DNA from: Cryptomeria japonica
Taxonomy: Eukaryota; Streptophyta; Pinopsida; Cupressales; Cupressaceae
Direction of reading: 5' to 3'
Assembly (NCBI RefSeq): GCF_030272615.1
Contig: NC_081415.1
Span: 598,737,335 to 598,801,334 of the forward strand
DNA: 64,000 bases
The translations under genes were made by a program, and so were the position numbers. The notes below the pieces were generated by a model. That model was not told where the DNA came from and searched no databases. It was given only the letters and a program-made list of their open reading frames with translations. Each line of letters starts with the position of its first letter. Position 1 is the stretch's first letter. Positions 23,278 to 35,755 of this stretch are shown here, piece by piece.

Positions 23278-24989
23278 ATGGGAGGAAATAGACGCTGCTA
23301 TGAACCCAACAACTGTAAGGAGTGGAAGAAAAAGGAGGTTGTTTGGAACATTTTGCAAAAGGGCGGGTTTTCAAAGTTTATGGAGAGGCTCCATGGGAGG
23401 GATGCCACAAATACTAATTTCTTTTGCAAAAACTGGAGAAAGGGCACTTTGAAGATGGGAGATCAAACAATCTCCATTGATGAAGACCTCATCGCTCAGG
23501 TCACGGGTCTCCATAGGGAAGGAAGCAATTACTACAGAGACGAAAAATTGAGCAAGGAGGCTATTGAGCGATATCCTGAAATGACAAAGGAGAAAAAGCG
23601 TCTGGTAAAGCTAAGTAAAACTTACTATCTGCCTAGGGCATTTGTTAAGCCATGGAGGGAGGTCTTATTTGCTATTATGTGCTATGTTACATTAGATGGT
23701 AGATTCACAAAAGTGTATGGCTATCATTTTGTTTTGCTTAACCATTTCAGGTATGATGAAAAAGTTAATATCCCTTATTTCTTGCTATGCTCTATGAATG
23801 CTACCATTAAGACCCATAAAGAGAACCCTAAGGATGATACATCCATGCATCAAGGTCTTATGATGTTAATTTATGACCACCTAAAAGCCAACCAAATTGC
23901 CCGCCCTAAGCCTTCTATCTCTGAGTTTGAGGAGGAAGGGTCAGATTCTGTTTTTTCTATGGGTGAGGAATCTGAAAGTGATTTGATGAGTGAGTCAAAG
24001 GAGAGTCTGGATGACTTTGAAGCTGAAACTAGTATGAAAAGAAAACAAGTGAGTTCCAGGCCTTCCTCCTCGAAGGGCAAGAAAAAATCTAAAGAAAAAG
24101 TTTTCCAGATTCTTTCCTCCTCGGAGGAAGAGGTCTCTGAGGATTCTGAGAAGGACGAACCCCAGTCTCCTCGGAAAAAGAAAACCAAAATTTCTATTTA
24201 GACAAGGAACAAACAAAAGAGATAGGAAGATAATGTTATAGAGCTGGAGGAACAAGTGCAGAGAAAGGATCCTGAAGTCGACCAAAATTTGGAGGAGCCG
24301 ACCACAAGGGAAGGTTTTGATTAGAGGATTTATGGAAAATTTGATAAAATCACTGGTGGCGACCCCCCCAAAAAGGAATAGGATAATTCTGGTGAGAAAA
24401 CTCCCCCCTCAAATCCTCCCCCTGAGGGTTTGAAAGGTTTTGTGGATACCATCGATTGGTTAATTAACAGTTACAAGAAAGTTGTGGAGGATAATAAGAA
24501 GCTTAACCACAGGGTCTAAATTCTTGAAACAATTAGTATTGGTGGAGGCAAATCTATGGTGGAATATGTTGAGGATTTGACTAAAACTGTTGCCAGAGCC
24601 AAAGAGATCAGAGATTCCTTCAACCCTAGGTTCAAGCAAATTGATAAAAACTAATTATAATGTTATGGACTAGAGAATGGCGGAAATTGATAACAAATTC
24701 AACAAAATTGAAAAATGCCTCAAAAGTATTGCTGAACAAAGTTTTAATAGTCTAAAGGCCCCAGTCGACAATACCAAAATCCTCATTAGCAAACTGAAGG
24801 ACGAGAAGGATTCCTTGGAGCTAGAACCACACATTGAAGGTACGGGAGAAGTGTAAGGACCTGGAACAAGGACTAGAGGCAAAAAGAAGGAGAAGAAGCC
24901 AAAAAAGGATATGGAAGAACTCAAAGTTGTTGAGGTAAACTATGACCAGCTGGTCAATAAGGCGGTGGACCATCTTAAGTCCTTATAGT
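23278..24989 (+). pseudogene. Unfamiliar ORF with acidic tail and coiled-coil C-terminus
   Basis: The frame opens at the ATG at 23278 (MGGNRRCYEP) and is open for 308 codons to a TAG at 24199. Residues about 1-200 are a globular-looking block (QVTGLHREGSNYY; YLPRAFVKPWREVLFAIMCY; YHFVLLNHFRYDEKVNIPYF). Its layout recalls the putative plant transposon protein domains (Transposase_32-like), but I cannot confirm this. Then come Ser/Glu/Lys-rich tracts and a basic KGKKKSKEK segment. Past the stop the same frame continues with several TAG/TAA codons, where Gln would fit, then shifts near 24660 into a heptad-like segment (MAEIDNKFNKIEKCLKSIAE) ending near 24988. The whole was probably about 570 codons. 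It follows RNase H with 154 bases between. Confidence 0.5.
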
Positions 24990-25177
24990 TGTTTTGTGTT
25001 TTCTCTTGTTGTTATGCTTTGCTATTCCTTTCTTTTGTTGTCCGTTTGGTTTACTGGCCTTTTTGCCAGTTGTTTTGTAAGTTGTTTCTAGCAAGTCTGG
25101 ATGCTTTTTGATGAACTATTTTATGCTCCTTTGTTAAAGGTTTCGGGTCCTTAAAACCTGTTTTTCATATTAATCAG
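24990..25177 (+). other. 3' untranslated end of the LINE-like unit
   Basis: T-rich with repeated ttgttgt and ttttgccagttgttttg, then ggtttcgggtccttaaaacctg, and a border directly before the second copy of AACAACATAGCAGAAA. No poly(A). Confidence 0.5.
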
Positions 25178-25193
25178 AACAACATAGCAGAAA
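25178..25193 (+). repeat. Right target-site duplication of LINE-like insertion
   Basis: Exact second copy of AACAACATAGCAGAAA (first at 22566-22581). Confidence 0.75.
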
Positions 25194-25639
25194 ATTTCTG
25201 CATTTAATTGAGGATTCATGTGTTAGCTTCAAATATTATCAAGGGTGTTTTTTTTTGTAGATAAATAGAAATTTTGAGGGGTTTCTTGAGTTTAGCTATA
25301 TTTGTTGAAAATTTTAAGGTATCATTTTGGGTTGTATTATTGCAAAACTCTTTTAATGATATGAGAGATTAGATTTAGACAATTTTATTAAGAGTATTGT
25401 TTTGTTTCTAGATTCTATGGTGTAGGATTTGGTTTGCATCAATGTTTTGGATCATACCCCATGATCTATGATCTCCTATAACTCTCTCATCCTTATGATG
25501 GATCACAAAGTGTCATCTAAACTGTTGATGCAAACAAAATCCTTCACAGTGGAATCAAAAAATAAAAAACAATCTTTCAATGGTGTCAAAATGGTTTTAA
25601 TATGGGTGTTTTAGTTTTCATAGTTGTATTGTATTTATA
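25194..25639. other. Non-coding AT-rich DNA, nothing recognised
   Basis: No ORF, RNA gene or LTR end was found. It could be a remainder of the element D flank or of the 5' part of Copia G. Confidence 0.5.
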
Positions 25640-26695
25640 CAAAATGGTTCTTTAGAGGATCTTAGTCCTCCTAATATTGACGAGGAGTCTTCTTCCTCCA
25701 CTTTAGATGGTGACAGTGATGATGACCTAATTCACATTTCTCTCGTAGTCATCATTCAAAGGTTGATGATTCTCCTCTAGCATCTCTAGCCTCATCACCT
25801 CTTTGGGCTCAACAAACATTTAAATCAATAAGTGATTGGCTTTGTGATTCATCAAATACTAGAAGAATGAGGTCACAATTTCAATATGCTTCACATCTCT
25901 TCATTTCTTTAGCTTTGAATCCACAATCCTTTCAAGAAGCTCCAAGCATTCCCAAATGGGATGCTACAATGTAGAAAGAGGTCAATTCCTTCGAAAGGAA
26001 TCACACATGGGATTTAGTCCCTCTTCCTAAGGGAAGTAAACTTGTTCGATGCAAGTGGATCTATTGAATTTTTTTTACAATAGATGGGTCAGTTGATAAG
26101 CATAAGGCTCACTTGGTAGTAGAAGGATTCTCCCAAGATCTTGGGTTTAACTATTCAACAACTTTTGCACTAATTGCTAAGTTGAGTTTTATTCGACTTG
26201 TCCTTGTTATAGTTGTAGACCATCATTGGAAGTTCATTAGATGGATGTGAAGAGTTTCTTTATTCATGGTGACCTTTTGGAGGAAATCTACATGGAGTAG
26301 CCACAAGGGGTTTGTTTAGGATCCCTCACTTGTGTATCAACCTTGAAAGTCTCTTTATGGCCTCAAACGGGCTCATCGAGCTTGGTATGCCAAGATGGAC
26401 TCATTCCTTCTAACAGTTGGTTTCTATCGATGCTTTTCTAATTAAAATATATACATTATGTAGTGGGATGATATTCTTACATGTTTGGTTCTCTATGTTG
26501 ATGACTTGTTGATCACATGGAGTCACTCATCCACCATCAAGGTAGTGAAAATTGCTCTCCATGATAGATTTTTTATGTCAAGCTTGGGTCTTTTGCATTA
26601 CTTCTTGGGGATTAATATTATTGTCATCTTTAGGTATCTTCCTTGGACAATCCAAGTATGCACTTGATATGTTCACCATATTTTGCATGGCTAAC
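25640..26695 (+). pseudogene. Copia G remnant: linker and reverse transcriptase part
   Basis: Fragments in shifting frames read as Copia pol: SLEDLSPPNIDEESSSS, then IPKWDATM and HTWDLVPLPKGSKLV near 25940-26040, SLYGLKRAHRAWYAKM near 26350-26395, and the RT active-site block LVLYVDDLLIT near 26480-26515. Many stops and indels. The reading continues on the other side of insertion F at 31338 (MANYNLALTP spans the junction once F and one TSD copy are ignored), which fixes the insertion point. Confidence 0.8.
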
Positions 26696-29359
26696 TGTGA
26701 GGCCCTACCCTGACTCATCTTAGCATTTCTGTTATTTTCATGTTGAGACTATTATGGATGCTTTATTTTATTGCATTATGGATTTTGAACTTATATGATT
26801 CCATGATTTGGATAACATTGATGTATATTGATGCTTCATTTTTATGCATTATGGACATGAAACTTTATATGATTCTAGAATAGGATAACTTTGGGATGAT
26901 GTATGTCATTATTGGATTTGTAGGACTTTATTTTGATGACAGAAATAGGATGCATATAATATGAATGGATCAAAATTATGAGAATTATGATAATTGCTTA
27001 TGTGGATTAATTGAGATATATGAGATATTGATTTATTAATGTCAATTGTATGCAGAGTGTTTGATGTGTATTCAAATTCATGTGTTTAATGTTATGTGAG
27101 GTTATTTGAAATTACTAATGTGTAAATTGAGATGCACAAGAAAATTATCCATGTGACCATGGAAATATTATGGAGAACCAAACCTAGACCTATGTACGTT
27201 CGTGAAACCAGGGGTTGTCTATTTGGAGAGACAACACCTCGTATGTATCATATTTTATTTGTGAAAGTGAATGTTGCATGTGTGTTGTAATGAATTTATT
27301 AACTTGTGTAAATCCAACAAGAGACAAATTCCATGTGTAATTTTGTAATGTATTTTATTGTGTCACTTGACACATGTGCTAATTAGTGTCATTGATTTTG
27401 ACTTGTCTCTTGGAGGGAGTTTGTTTCTACCAAAGCCCATTCCAAACAATTGAGTGTGGTCCCAAATTTTCCTTGGGTAGAGAGTCCTAGGAGTGGTCAA
27501 CTCAGGTTTGACCCGAAGGTAAACTTCATATGGGTTTCTAAGGGGTCAAATGGACTCCTAGGGGTAGTTTAAGTGTTTCTCCTAAGGTCCATAGGGTATA
27601 CCTATGGGTTAGAGGTAATTTTAGGCATGTGGCTACTCCCATGTGACTGTTTAGTCACCTCAAAAAAAGGGTTTTCCAAGGTGAACGAAAATTCAACTTA
27701 GAAGGTTCCTCCTAGGATAGACAACCTTTCCTTTCTTGTGTCAGTCTCTCTTCCCCACTTTCTCTTACCTTTTCCCTTTCCAGTTTTAGTAACCTATAAG
27801 AGGTTGGGAAGACCAACTAATGGGAACTCTCACTCTATCCAAGGGGTTGGGAAGAGTGAGAGAGGCCTTCTTAGGCAAGGATTAGGGACTTAGTGAGTTA
27901 ATCATGCACTCTCCATTGTTGGAGATTATGCAATTTTGAGAAGAATAGTTGTAGGATAGAATTTTGGCTAAGTCTTGGAGAAAAGATTGTGTGGATTTGG
28001 GCTACTCATCCTCAACTAGATCTAGCAAAACCTTTGGGCAGATTGAAGGTTGGTTCTACTCTCTTTTGTTTATGTTGCATATGTATGTTTGAAGAAATGC
28101 TTGTATGAAAGAGTTGTTTATTTGTATTTTTACTTTGTGAAAGAATATGTGCCATTTCTCTTCTTTTCTTTTATGTTTTTTTTTCTTGTATTGGGAGTAT
28201 CCAAGGCCTTCTACTCTTGGGAGAGTAGGATGGTCTTGGGGTGGAAAGAGTTTGATAGCCTTGGGTGAGAGGCTCTCATTATGAGAGTGATCTCAAGGGT
28301 GTGTTTTTTTTTGTGACCCTTGCTGCATAGCCTTGTTTATGCATTTGGGGGTCATAAGGAGAGAAGTTAGGGCTTGTATGCCTTTGGGGGGCATAAGGAT
28401 GTGGGGTATGGACTTATGTTGTATTTGGTTTCCATGAGGCGGCTTGTGATGTTCCATGCTCGTAGTCTCCCCAATGGTATTTGGTCCACTTCCACCCTTG
28501 TGAAAATCATCACATTTTGTGGTGAAGTGTTTGTTGTGTGTTTATCCCTTGCTTGTTGTGTTTGCATGTGTGTAACCTGTCTAGTGCTTGGTTCTCCAAG
28601 CTCCGGGGGTGGCTTCTAGTAAGCCTAGGCTGGGAGATGAGCACTCCATGGTCAAGCCTTATGTTTTATTTGTAGGTTGCTTGGGAGGAAAAAACAAAAG
28701 AAAGCTAGGAGTTGCTAGTTTTTTTTTTATTTGAGTTGCAGAAAAGTTTAGGAAAGAGAATATTGTATTTTATTTATAGCAATGTAAAAAGGAAAGTTAT
28801 ATGTGTATTTATTTCAAGAAAGAAAAAATAGAAGAAATGTATTCATTTTTATTTCAAGACCTCATTTAATGAAAATGAGAGACTAGTTGGGTATCACACC
28901 CTTTTGTAATGTTTGGCTACTATGTATTCTATATGCTCTTAAAGAAATGTATTTTCCTATTAAGTATTTTTCTTGCAAAAAACAAAAGAAATGTTATGTA
29001 TAGCTTAAGTTCCTATAGTTGTTGGAATAATATATTTGTTGCTTTCTTACTATTTGAAAATAAAAGTTCATTTTATTCCATCATGCAAAATGAAATTTAT
29101 GGGATTTGTAAAAGCAAGCACCTAGATCTATTGAGTTAAATACAAATACAAGTTATGGTTAAATAGGTTTAATATGTCTATTCCTAAATGGATTTTTAAA
29201 AGTTTTCTAGGCCAATATAGTTGCTGTTAAAATTTATTACATTCTGTCATTTTATTTATTGCAGAAATTAAAACTGAAAGTAATAGCCTATTTCTAAAGT
29301 TAGCATCTAGACTTAGTAAAAGAAAGAAACACATTAGAGCTTGTTGTTAGTGTTTATTT

Positions 29360-29504
<145 letters not shown>

Positions 29505-29724
29505 TGAAACAATGGAAAAAAGTAGTATTTCCCACTATGCTAGGTTTAATGTGCTAGGGGAATAATTAGTTATGCTTTGTAATAAAAAAAATAGGGATAG
29601 AGTTTAAAGCCTAAATATTAACATAATAGAAAAGGAATATTGCATCTATTACATGTTGTCTTTTTCTTTTCAGTTTTCTGCATGGCTTATGGAGTTGTAA
29701 AAAAAAAAAATACAGAATGCTTAA

Positions 29725-29760
<36 letters not shown>

Positions 29761-29761
29761 G
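29725..29761. repeat. (GT)n(AT)n compound microsatellite
   Basis: About 12 GT units followed directly by AT units, inside element F. Confidence 0.93.
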
Positions 29762-29964
29762 TTTTTATGAGAAACTTCATATTTTATTTAAAATTAGTTC
29801 TCAGCCTCTGAAAACTTTATTGAAAACTATCTTTAATCTCAGAAAAAAAAAAGATACATACATATATTTTACATTTAAAAAATATATATATATATAAAAA
29901 ACTATTTAGAAAACAAAAAATAATAATAAAGAATTAAGTTTTTTTTTATATATCCAACAACATC

Positions 29965-30300
29965 AAATCCCCCCCACCAAGGGTCGTGCGGAGCCAAGCT
30001 CCACGCGGAAGCCCTCGGCGGACCGAGCCCCCACAGAGGCGCCGATGACGTCGTTGCGGGATGCGACCCGTAGGGGCGGCCTTGGCCGCCACTGCGAGCC
30101 CCGCCCTGCAGGGACGTCATGGCGCCACTGCAGGCTGCGCCCCGTAGGGACACCTCGGCGTCACTATGGGCCGCGATCCGCAGTGGCGTCTCGGCGCCGC
30201 TACGAGTGGCCCCGCCTCTCCCTGTGGAAACCGCCGCCCCTTGCATTTCCCCTTGGCCGCTGCCGAACGCCATGGCCGCCGCCGATCCCTTCAACCTGCA
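29965..30300. other. GC-rich, CpG-rich island inside element F
   Basis: About 330 bases of strongly GC-rich, CpG-rich sequence within AT-rich DNA. It is built from loosely repeated units of about 40-50 bases around gcgccactgcag, ccccgtaggga and cggcgtc. A minus-strand frame reads through it (Ala/Gly/Ser-rich, from about 30321 to 29902), but composition alone explains its openness. On the minus strand a TATAAAA lies at about 30395-30401, roughly 100 bases before the island. I treat it as a possible LTR promoter or leader, not a gene. Confidence 0.55.
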
Positions 30301-30576
30301 CAAAAAAAAGGGGGCACACACACATGCCCTAACCCAATTTTTGGGTTAGGGCAAACACAAAATGTGTTTTAAAAAAAAAAAAAGTGTGGGTTAAGTTTTA
30401 TAAGGATTTAGGGTTTCATTCTTTTTAATATAAAAATGATTAAGTGAAATAAGAAAGAAAGAGGGAGAAAAACCCTATTCGAATTTTGAATAGGGTATCC
30501 CCCATAGATTTGAGCTAGACTATAAGGATACAAATTTACTATTTAGTAATGCTCATTAAATCTTTTATAAGGAACC

Positions 30577-30591
30577 ACATACATACATACA

Positions 30592-30627
<36 letters not shown>

Positions 30628-30636
30628 TATATATAG
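30577..30636. repeat. (CATA)n(TA)n microsatellite
   Basis: About 11 CATA units followed by a TA tract, inside element F. Confidence 0.95.
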
Positions 30637-31337
30637 TATGGTATAATAATTATATATATATGTCCATATAGGTATTTACCTATATATATAATGTTCTTAA
30701 GTTAAAATGTCTTGTTGGGTTTATTTGCTTTTTTAGTAAGTTATAAGTGTTTTTTTTTTTCTTTGGAGAATTTATTAAGGAGTTTATTTTAAATTCCTTT
30801 TGGGTCTAATATTATAGGAAAGTAAAAAGCAATACTCTTGTTAGTATTTAGCCTTAGGGGTATTAATTATTTTATTGGCCAAACATTAATTGTATTTTTT
30901 TTAGAGCAAATTACATTATGGGCTTCACTGACCCTTTTGTCAAATTTTAGACAAATTATAAATATTGTTAAAATAAATAATAGGTTTTATTAATCTAAGT
31001 GCTAGGGCTAATTAATTTAGTTCCAAGGCAATTAAAAGACTATTTGAGATTAATGATATCTCTTGCGAATTGATCTAGAGATTTTTGTATAAATGAAGTT
31101 ATTAATTATTATTTGATGAGATAATAATAATTCCTTGGAGAATTAATATTCCACATTTAACTTAGATCATCTTGCTTACTTAATCTAGTGTTTAGATTAT
31201 TCTTAGTTGAAAAGATATCAAATGTAGTTAAGACAAGACTTAATTAATGCATCTTTAATTTAGCATATTAGTTTTATTAGGAAGTTTAAAAAAAATAAAA
31301 ATTTATTGCGTTTGTGCCCAAAAGTTTGGGCATGACA

Positions 31338-31569
31338 CTAACTATAATCTTGCATTGACTCCATTTTTGTCAATGGTCAAACTTGAGGCTAAGCGCTTTT
31401 CACCTTTAATTGATGGAACTTTATATAGAAATCTTGTTGGAAGTCTCATCTATTTGACTCATATGAGACCCAACATTTCATATGCTATGGGCATGGTCTC
31501 TTGATTCATACAAGAGCCACATGAGTTTCATTGGAAAGCAACTAAGAAGATTCTCCATTGAATTCAATG
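31338..31569 (+). pseudogene. Copia G remnant: RT C-terminal part
   Basis: Translation gives LALTPFLSMVKLEAKRF, DGTLYRNLVGSLIYLTHM, RPNISYAMGMVS and QEPHEFHWKATKKILH, the standard Copia blocks between RT and RNase H. Stops at 31501 and just before 31560. The reading resumes at 33033 beyond solo LTR H. Confidence 0.85.
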
Positions 31570-33032
31570 TGTAACTAGGTATTTAGGTAAAGGAATCAAA
31601 AGCATACAATTAGGGAATTGCAAACCTAACAAGCTATGATAAGAACTCCTAATTCAATCAATGAAAGCATGAAGACAAGATTCTAGAACCAAAATGTAGA
31701 ATCTCCTCCATGTGATTCCATTGTTCTTCTTTCTCCTTCAAAGTGGATGTGGATCTCACCTACAAAAACAAATGCAAGTGAAAAGAAAGTGGATTACGAG
31801 ATCAAAATCGCAGCATAAGGTTACTCAAAGTGTGGTTAGGATTCATCGAAAAGAGAGCTCAATTTATAGAGAAATTGATGAGAAATTGAAAAGGGAAACA
31901 AATTGGAAAATCGGCATGATTATGACATTATTAAATGACAAATTGCTATGTCACAATAATGACATATTGAGAGAAATTTTTTCTTATCAACTATGATAAG
32001 ATAGAGAAGGAAAATAGCCACTTGATTATGACAAATTATCCTCAAATTTTTCTCATTGATTTAATGACAAATTGAGCATGAGAAGAGGAGACAAATCAGA
32101 GGAGAAATTAGCTGGAAATGTTAAGAGAAAAATAGGTGGAAAAAGAAATTAGAAAATTAGAAAAAATAGGTGACACTTAATTAATTAATTTTCATTTATT
32201 AATTAGCTCACAAAGGGGAAAAATAATTATCCAATTAAACAATTCAATTTAATTGTGACATAAAAGACTTAGGATAAATGAATAAATTCATTCTAACCTA
32301 AGAGAAGTGTTAGAAAGGATTAAATGAATAAATCATTAAACCCTAAGAGACGTATTAGAAAAGAAATAAGAGACAATTAGGTCATGGCATGATTAAAGCA
32401 ATAAATACATGATGACAATCATCACCAAAAGGACAATTGACAAGGACTTGATAATGATATGAAACTGATATCAATGACAAAGAGATTAATTTGATATATG
32501 ACAACTTGATGAGGATCAATGAATAATCAACCCAAAGTTGACGAGAATTGATGATTGATTGAGACCGATGACAAATCGATCAAAGATTGACAAAAGGTTG
32601 ATTTGATGAAGGTCAAATTAAAAAAGACTGATGACGAATCAATCAAAATTGATAAGGAGACTGATAATTGGTGATTGAACGAGGTCCAAAATGATTCAAT
32701 TTGATTGATAATTGATCAAGAATGATAAAGATCTAGGACAAAACCCTAATTTAACACCAATTAGGATTGACGATGTCCAATTGACATGACAAATTGATGA
32801 CAACTACTAATTGCAAATTTGAAAAGGATATTGACAAGACCTAAATGAAATGCAAGAAAATCAAAATCGAGTAGGGAATAAATGCAGAAGAATGACAAGA
32901 TATCGACAAATGATAAAGATCAAGTGTGAAACATAGAAGAAAGAGTTAGCAAGTGTGAAAACCCTAAAATAAGGTCACATAGACATGTTAAAGTATGACA
33001 CTGCAAGCATTGACCATTTTTAGACTCCTACA
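31570..33032 (-). mobile_element. Solo LTR H, A/B/C-like termini
   Basis: Bounded by TGTAACTAGG...GACTCCTACA on the plus strand; on the minus strand it starts TGTAGGAGTC and ends TTACA, like the TGTAG...ACA ends of elements A, B and C. The target duplication is CAATG/CAAGG (one mismatch; the right copy agrees with the Copia reading frame). Removing it rejoins the Copia G frame exactly. The inside is AT-rich with many gatgacaa/tgacaaattgat strings and no coding similarity. Copy 1 is empty at the matching site (about 6790), so insertion came after the duplication. Confidence 0.75.
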
Positions 33033-33645
33033 CAAGGTATTTCCAATTATGGACTTCAATATGCAGTAGGCAAGGATATTGATTTGGTGGGATATACACT
33101 CAAATTGGGCGGGTGATTCTTAAGATCACAAGTCTACTTCAGGGTATTGCTTCTCACTTAGTTTTGGTCCATTTTTTTGGTCGAGCAAGAAATAGACTGC
33201 AATTTCTCTTTCATCAATAGAGAAAAAGTATCGAGGGACAGTTAATGCCATCAATGAGGCTATTTGGCTTTAGAAAATTCTCACCGAGTTCAACATTCTA
33301 GTTGGAAAGCTTATAGTTACCTTTTGTGATAATCAAAGTGTTATATACAAATCTCAATAAATCTAGTTCATCACCAAAGGAAAAAACACATTGAGATATA
33401 TATCCACTACATTTGAGAGTCGATTTGGGAAGACATCATTGATCTTAAGTAGTGTTCAACACTTGATCATACTATGAACATCTTGAGCAAACACTTCATT
33501 GAAAGCAAGTTCCTTCATTAGCAAGTTTTTCTTGGGGTGTGACAGGTGTCTACTTCAGGAGGATCTCTATGTACATGGATATCTAATATGGCCTCATCTT
33601 TTGGGACCCATCTTTTCACCCACCTAATACATGCTTAAGGGCGAG
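33033..33645 (+). pseudogene. Copia G remnant: RNase H, copy 2
   Basis: Blocks seen are SNYGLQYAVGKDIDLVGYT, HKSTSGYCFS (just after a stop), WSSKKQTAISLSSIEKKYRG near 33177-33235, and VTFCDNQSVI near 33318-33345. This is the full RNase H layout; copy 1 has lost the middle of it. The frame is interrupted by several stops. It ends at a purine-rich cttaagggcgag before the LTR. Confidence 0.85.
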
Positions 33646-34252
33646 TGTTAGTGTATGTTTTTATTTTCATTATGTTAGAAGCTATTTATTTTTCCTACAC
33701 ATTATTTAAGCATACTTAGGCTATCAAGAGTGGTTAATATGAGAACAAATGGAAAAATACTTTAGCTACATGTGTCACTTTCTCCCATACATGGGTAGTT
33801 GAGTTACACACCCTCTTTTTGCTTGTTGTACAACCTCTCATAACCACTATTTAATCATTAACTAAGTAGGTTGTGGGGTAGATGGGTTTCTCACCCTTTT
33901 TTGGCTTTATGTGCCACATTTCATAACTCCTTTTATGTCTTCATGTAAGTAGGTCATGCCACATGTTTTCGTATATACCAAGTAGGTAAAACCTCCCACT
34001 TTTTATGGAGAGTACGAGTTAATGCGCATTTTGGATCTATATGCCCAAGTTATTTTGCTATATATTTAGCACTCTCCTCTAACCTTCACTAGTTCAACTC
34101 GTTTAGTGATATCTCGGTAAGAGTATTGAGAGTCTTTTGCAATTTATCTTTCCTTCTCTCTATTTTTCTTTCATTTCAAATTTCTCTTCATTCGGCTATC
34201 TTTATCTTTGATCATTTATTCCTTGAAGTTGAATTTGATCTATGAACAACAT
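33646..34252 (+). repeat. 3' LTR of Copia remnant G, copy 2
   Basis: TGTTAGTGTATG start, colinear with 7366-7950. Small indels distinguish the copies. The end is approximate. Confidence 0.6.
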
Positions 34253-35755
34253 CAGACTATAAGTTGGTTCTCACTTCTCATAGAATCTAATATAAGATCC
34301 AAAGTCAATGAAGAAATCTTTTAAAGTTTCTCAAGTACTCCATGCAAAGGCTAATCTACAAGATGAACCAAAGATATAGATGTGTTGACAATAACATTGA
34401 TGTGTTTGTCATCAAAAGTGCCTACCAATTCTATAAAATGGGATTTAAGAAACAAGTTGAATATGCCAGTAAGTAATCATCCCAATCAATTGTAGTGGAA
34501 ACACAACTATGAATATCTTACTGCCCTAAATCATGAGAAACCAATGATGTAGGAATGCTCAACACTAGAGAAGTAGCAGGCAAAGGATATATGATATAAA
34601 TCAAAGGTGTAGGAACCAATGAAGAGGATAGAACTCCAAGGTTCAAATAACCAAACTGTATCTCCTATATGTTGAAGGTATCAATGCCATATATACTCAA
34701 ACCACCATCAAATTTGATATAACCAAAAGAATAAAAGGAATACCATCTAGAATCATGATCAACATGACCCGTGGAAATGATGTTTACACTTTGGAAATCT
34801 CTAATGGTCACATAATATGGTGTGAACTCAACTATTTTTTCTTGTGCCACTATGTGTAATTTAATAATGGAAAAAAAATTGGTGGATAAGGAAGGTACAT
34901 AAAGTATATCATTGAATGTTCATTCACCAATTTCAATAGATCCTTTTCCAAGAGTTGACACATAGGTGTTATTTGTCATCAATATTGGTGGGAGTGAACA
35001 AGGCTCAAATGTAGAAAATAGTTCATTGAATGCTAAATATGGTGTGACACCTTGAAATCAAGAAGGCACTTGTGTGATGTGTTGTTTGTAGAAGCAAAGA
35101 GTGTCATACCTTTATTCTTAACTTTGTTTGAGTTTGTGGTTGATGAAAATGGAGAAGAAGGAAGAACTCCTATCTCCGATGTAGGCAATTGAATGTGATG
35201 ATGCTAAAGAACATGCTTCATTTCATCATTTTCCTTTTAAAAATATTTGTGTTCCTCGTGCCCTTGTTTCTTACAATAAACACATGTGGGCCTCTTTTAA
35301 AATGTTTCCCTTTTGATGAGAGAAATGAATTTTTTTTATTTTGGTCCCTTAGCTTGTTTCTTTCCCTTAGATTTGGAATCCTTTTGTTTAGTTGTAACAA
35401 GAGATTGAGGATTTAATGGATTCATTGTACCCATTTGAATTATTTGTCTTACTCCTTAGTAAGATTATAGAAAGTTTAGAAAAGAGTAGGCATAGTGTAG
35501 CTTGCACCAAAAGCATTCTTTGTTAAATGAAAAGTAGAAAAAAACACTAAATATTAAGGACGTAACTTTGATAAGACACTTAGGACCAATTGTTCATCTT
35601 GCTTTTCTATCCACATTGCTTGGGCTAAAACCTTAGTAACTTTAGCTTCTAGTGAAGAACTACTAAACTGTGTTGAAGTCTTGTGGATTAAGACTTATTA
35701 GTTTATTCTCCAATTGATGTCCCCTCATTTTTATCTTTCTTAGCAAACATATATT
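34253..35755 (-). pseudogene. Degenerate inverted Copia-like gag remnant, copy 2
   Basis: On the minus strand, 35284-35243 encodes CVYCKKQGHEEHKY, a CX2CX4HX4C knuckle in which the final Cys is Tyr, preceded by a Lys-rich stretch as in Copia gag. About 480 bp with this motif (35061-35547) is absent from copy 1. The rest has no recognisable motif. It is interrupted at 35755 by element B (TSD ATATT at 35751-35755). Confidence 0.45.

Larger units (their letters stand above)
22582..25177 (+). mobile_element. LINE-like (non-LTR) retroposed unit, 5'-truncated
   Basis: Flanked by exact 16-bp direct repeats. The left border falls just inside the start of a plant non-LTR type RNase H domain, as for 5' truncation within ORF2. 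A second long reading frame (23278-24989) follows, then a T- and G-rich 3' region with tttgccagttgttttg, which resembles 3' tails of plant LINEs. It ends cctgtttttcatattaatcag; no poly(A) tail is seen. It interrupts, or abuts, the 3' end of element D. A frame downstream of RNase H is not the usual LINE layout. Confidence 0.6.

Noticed and set aside
29902-30321. 139-codon minus-strand frame in the GC-rich island
   Set aside because: Ala/Gly/Ser-rich, no domain, frames open on several strands at once; GC-rich composition without stops explains it.
30325-30352. Telomere-like ccctaaccc / gggttaggg
   Set aside because: A single short inverted pair inside element F, not a tandem telomeric array.
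31712-31996. 94-codon frame in solo LTR H
   Set aside because: Lies in non-coding LTR sequence, lysine-rich from AT composition, no similarity.
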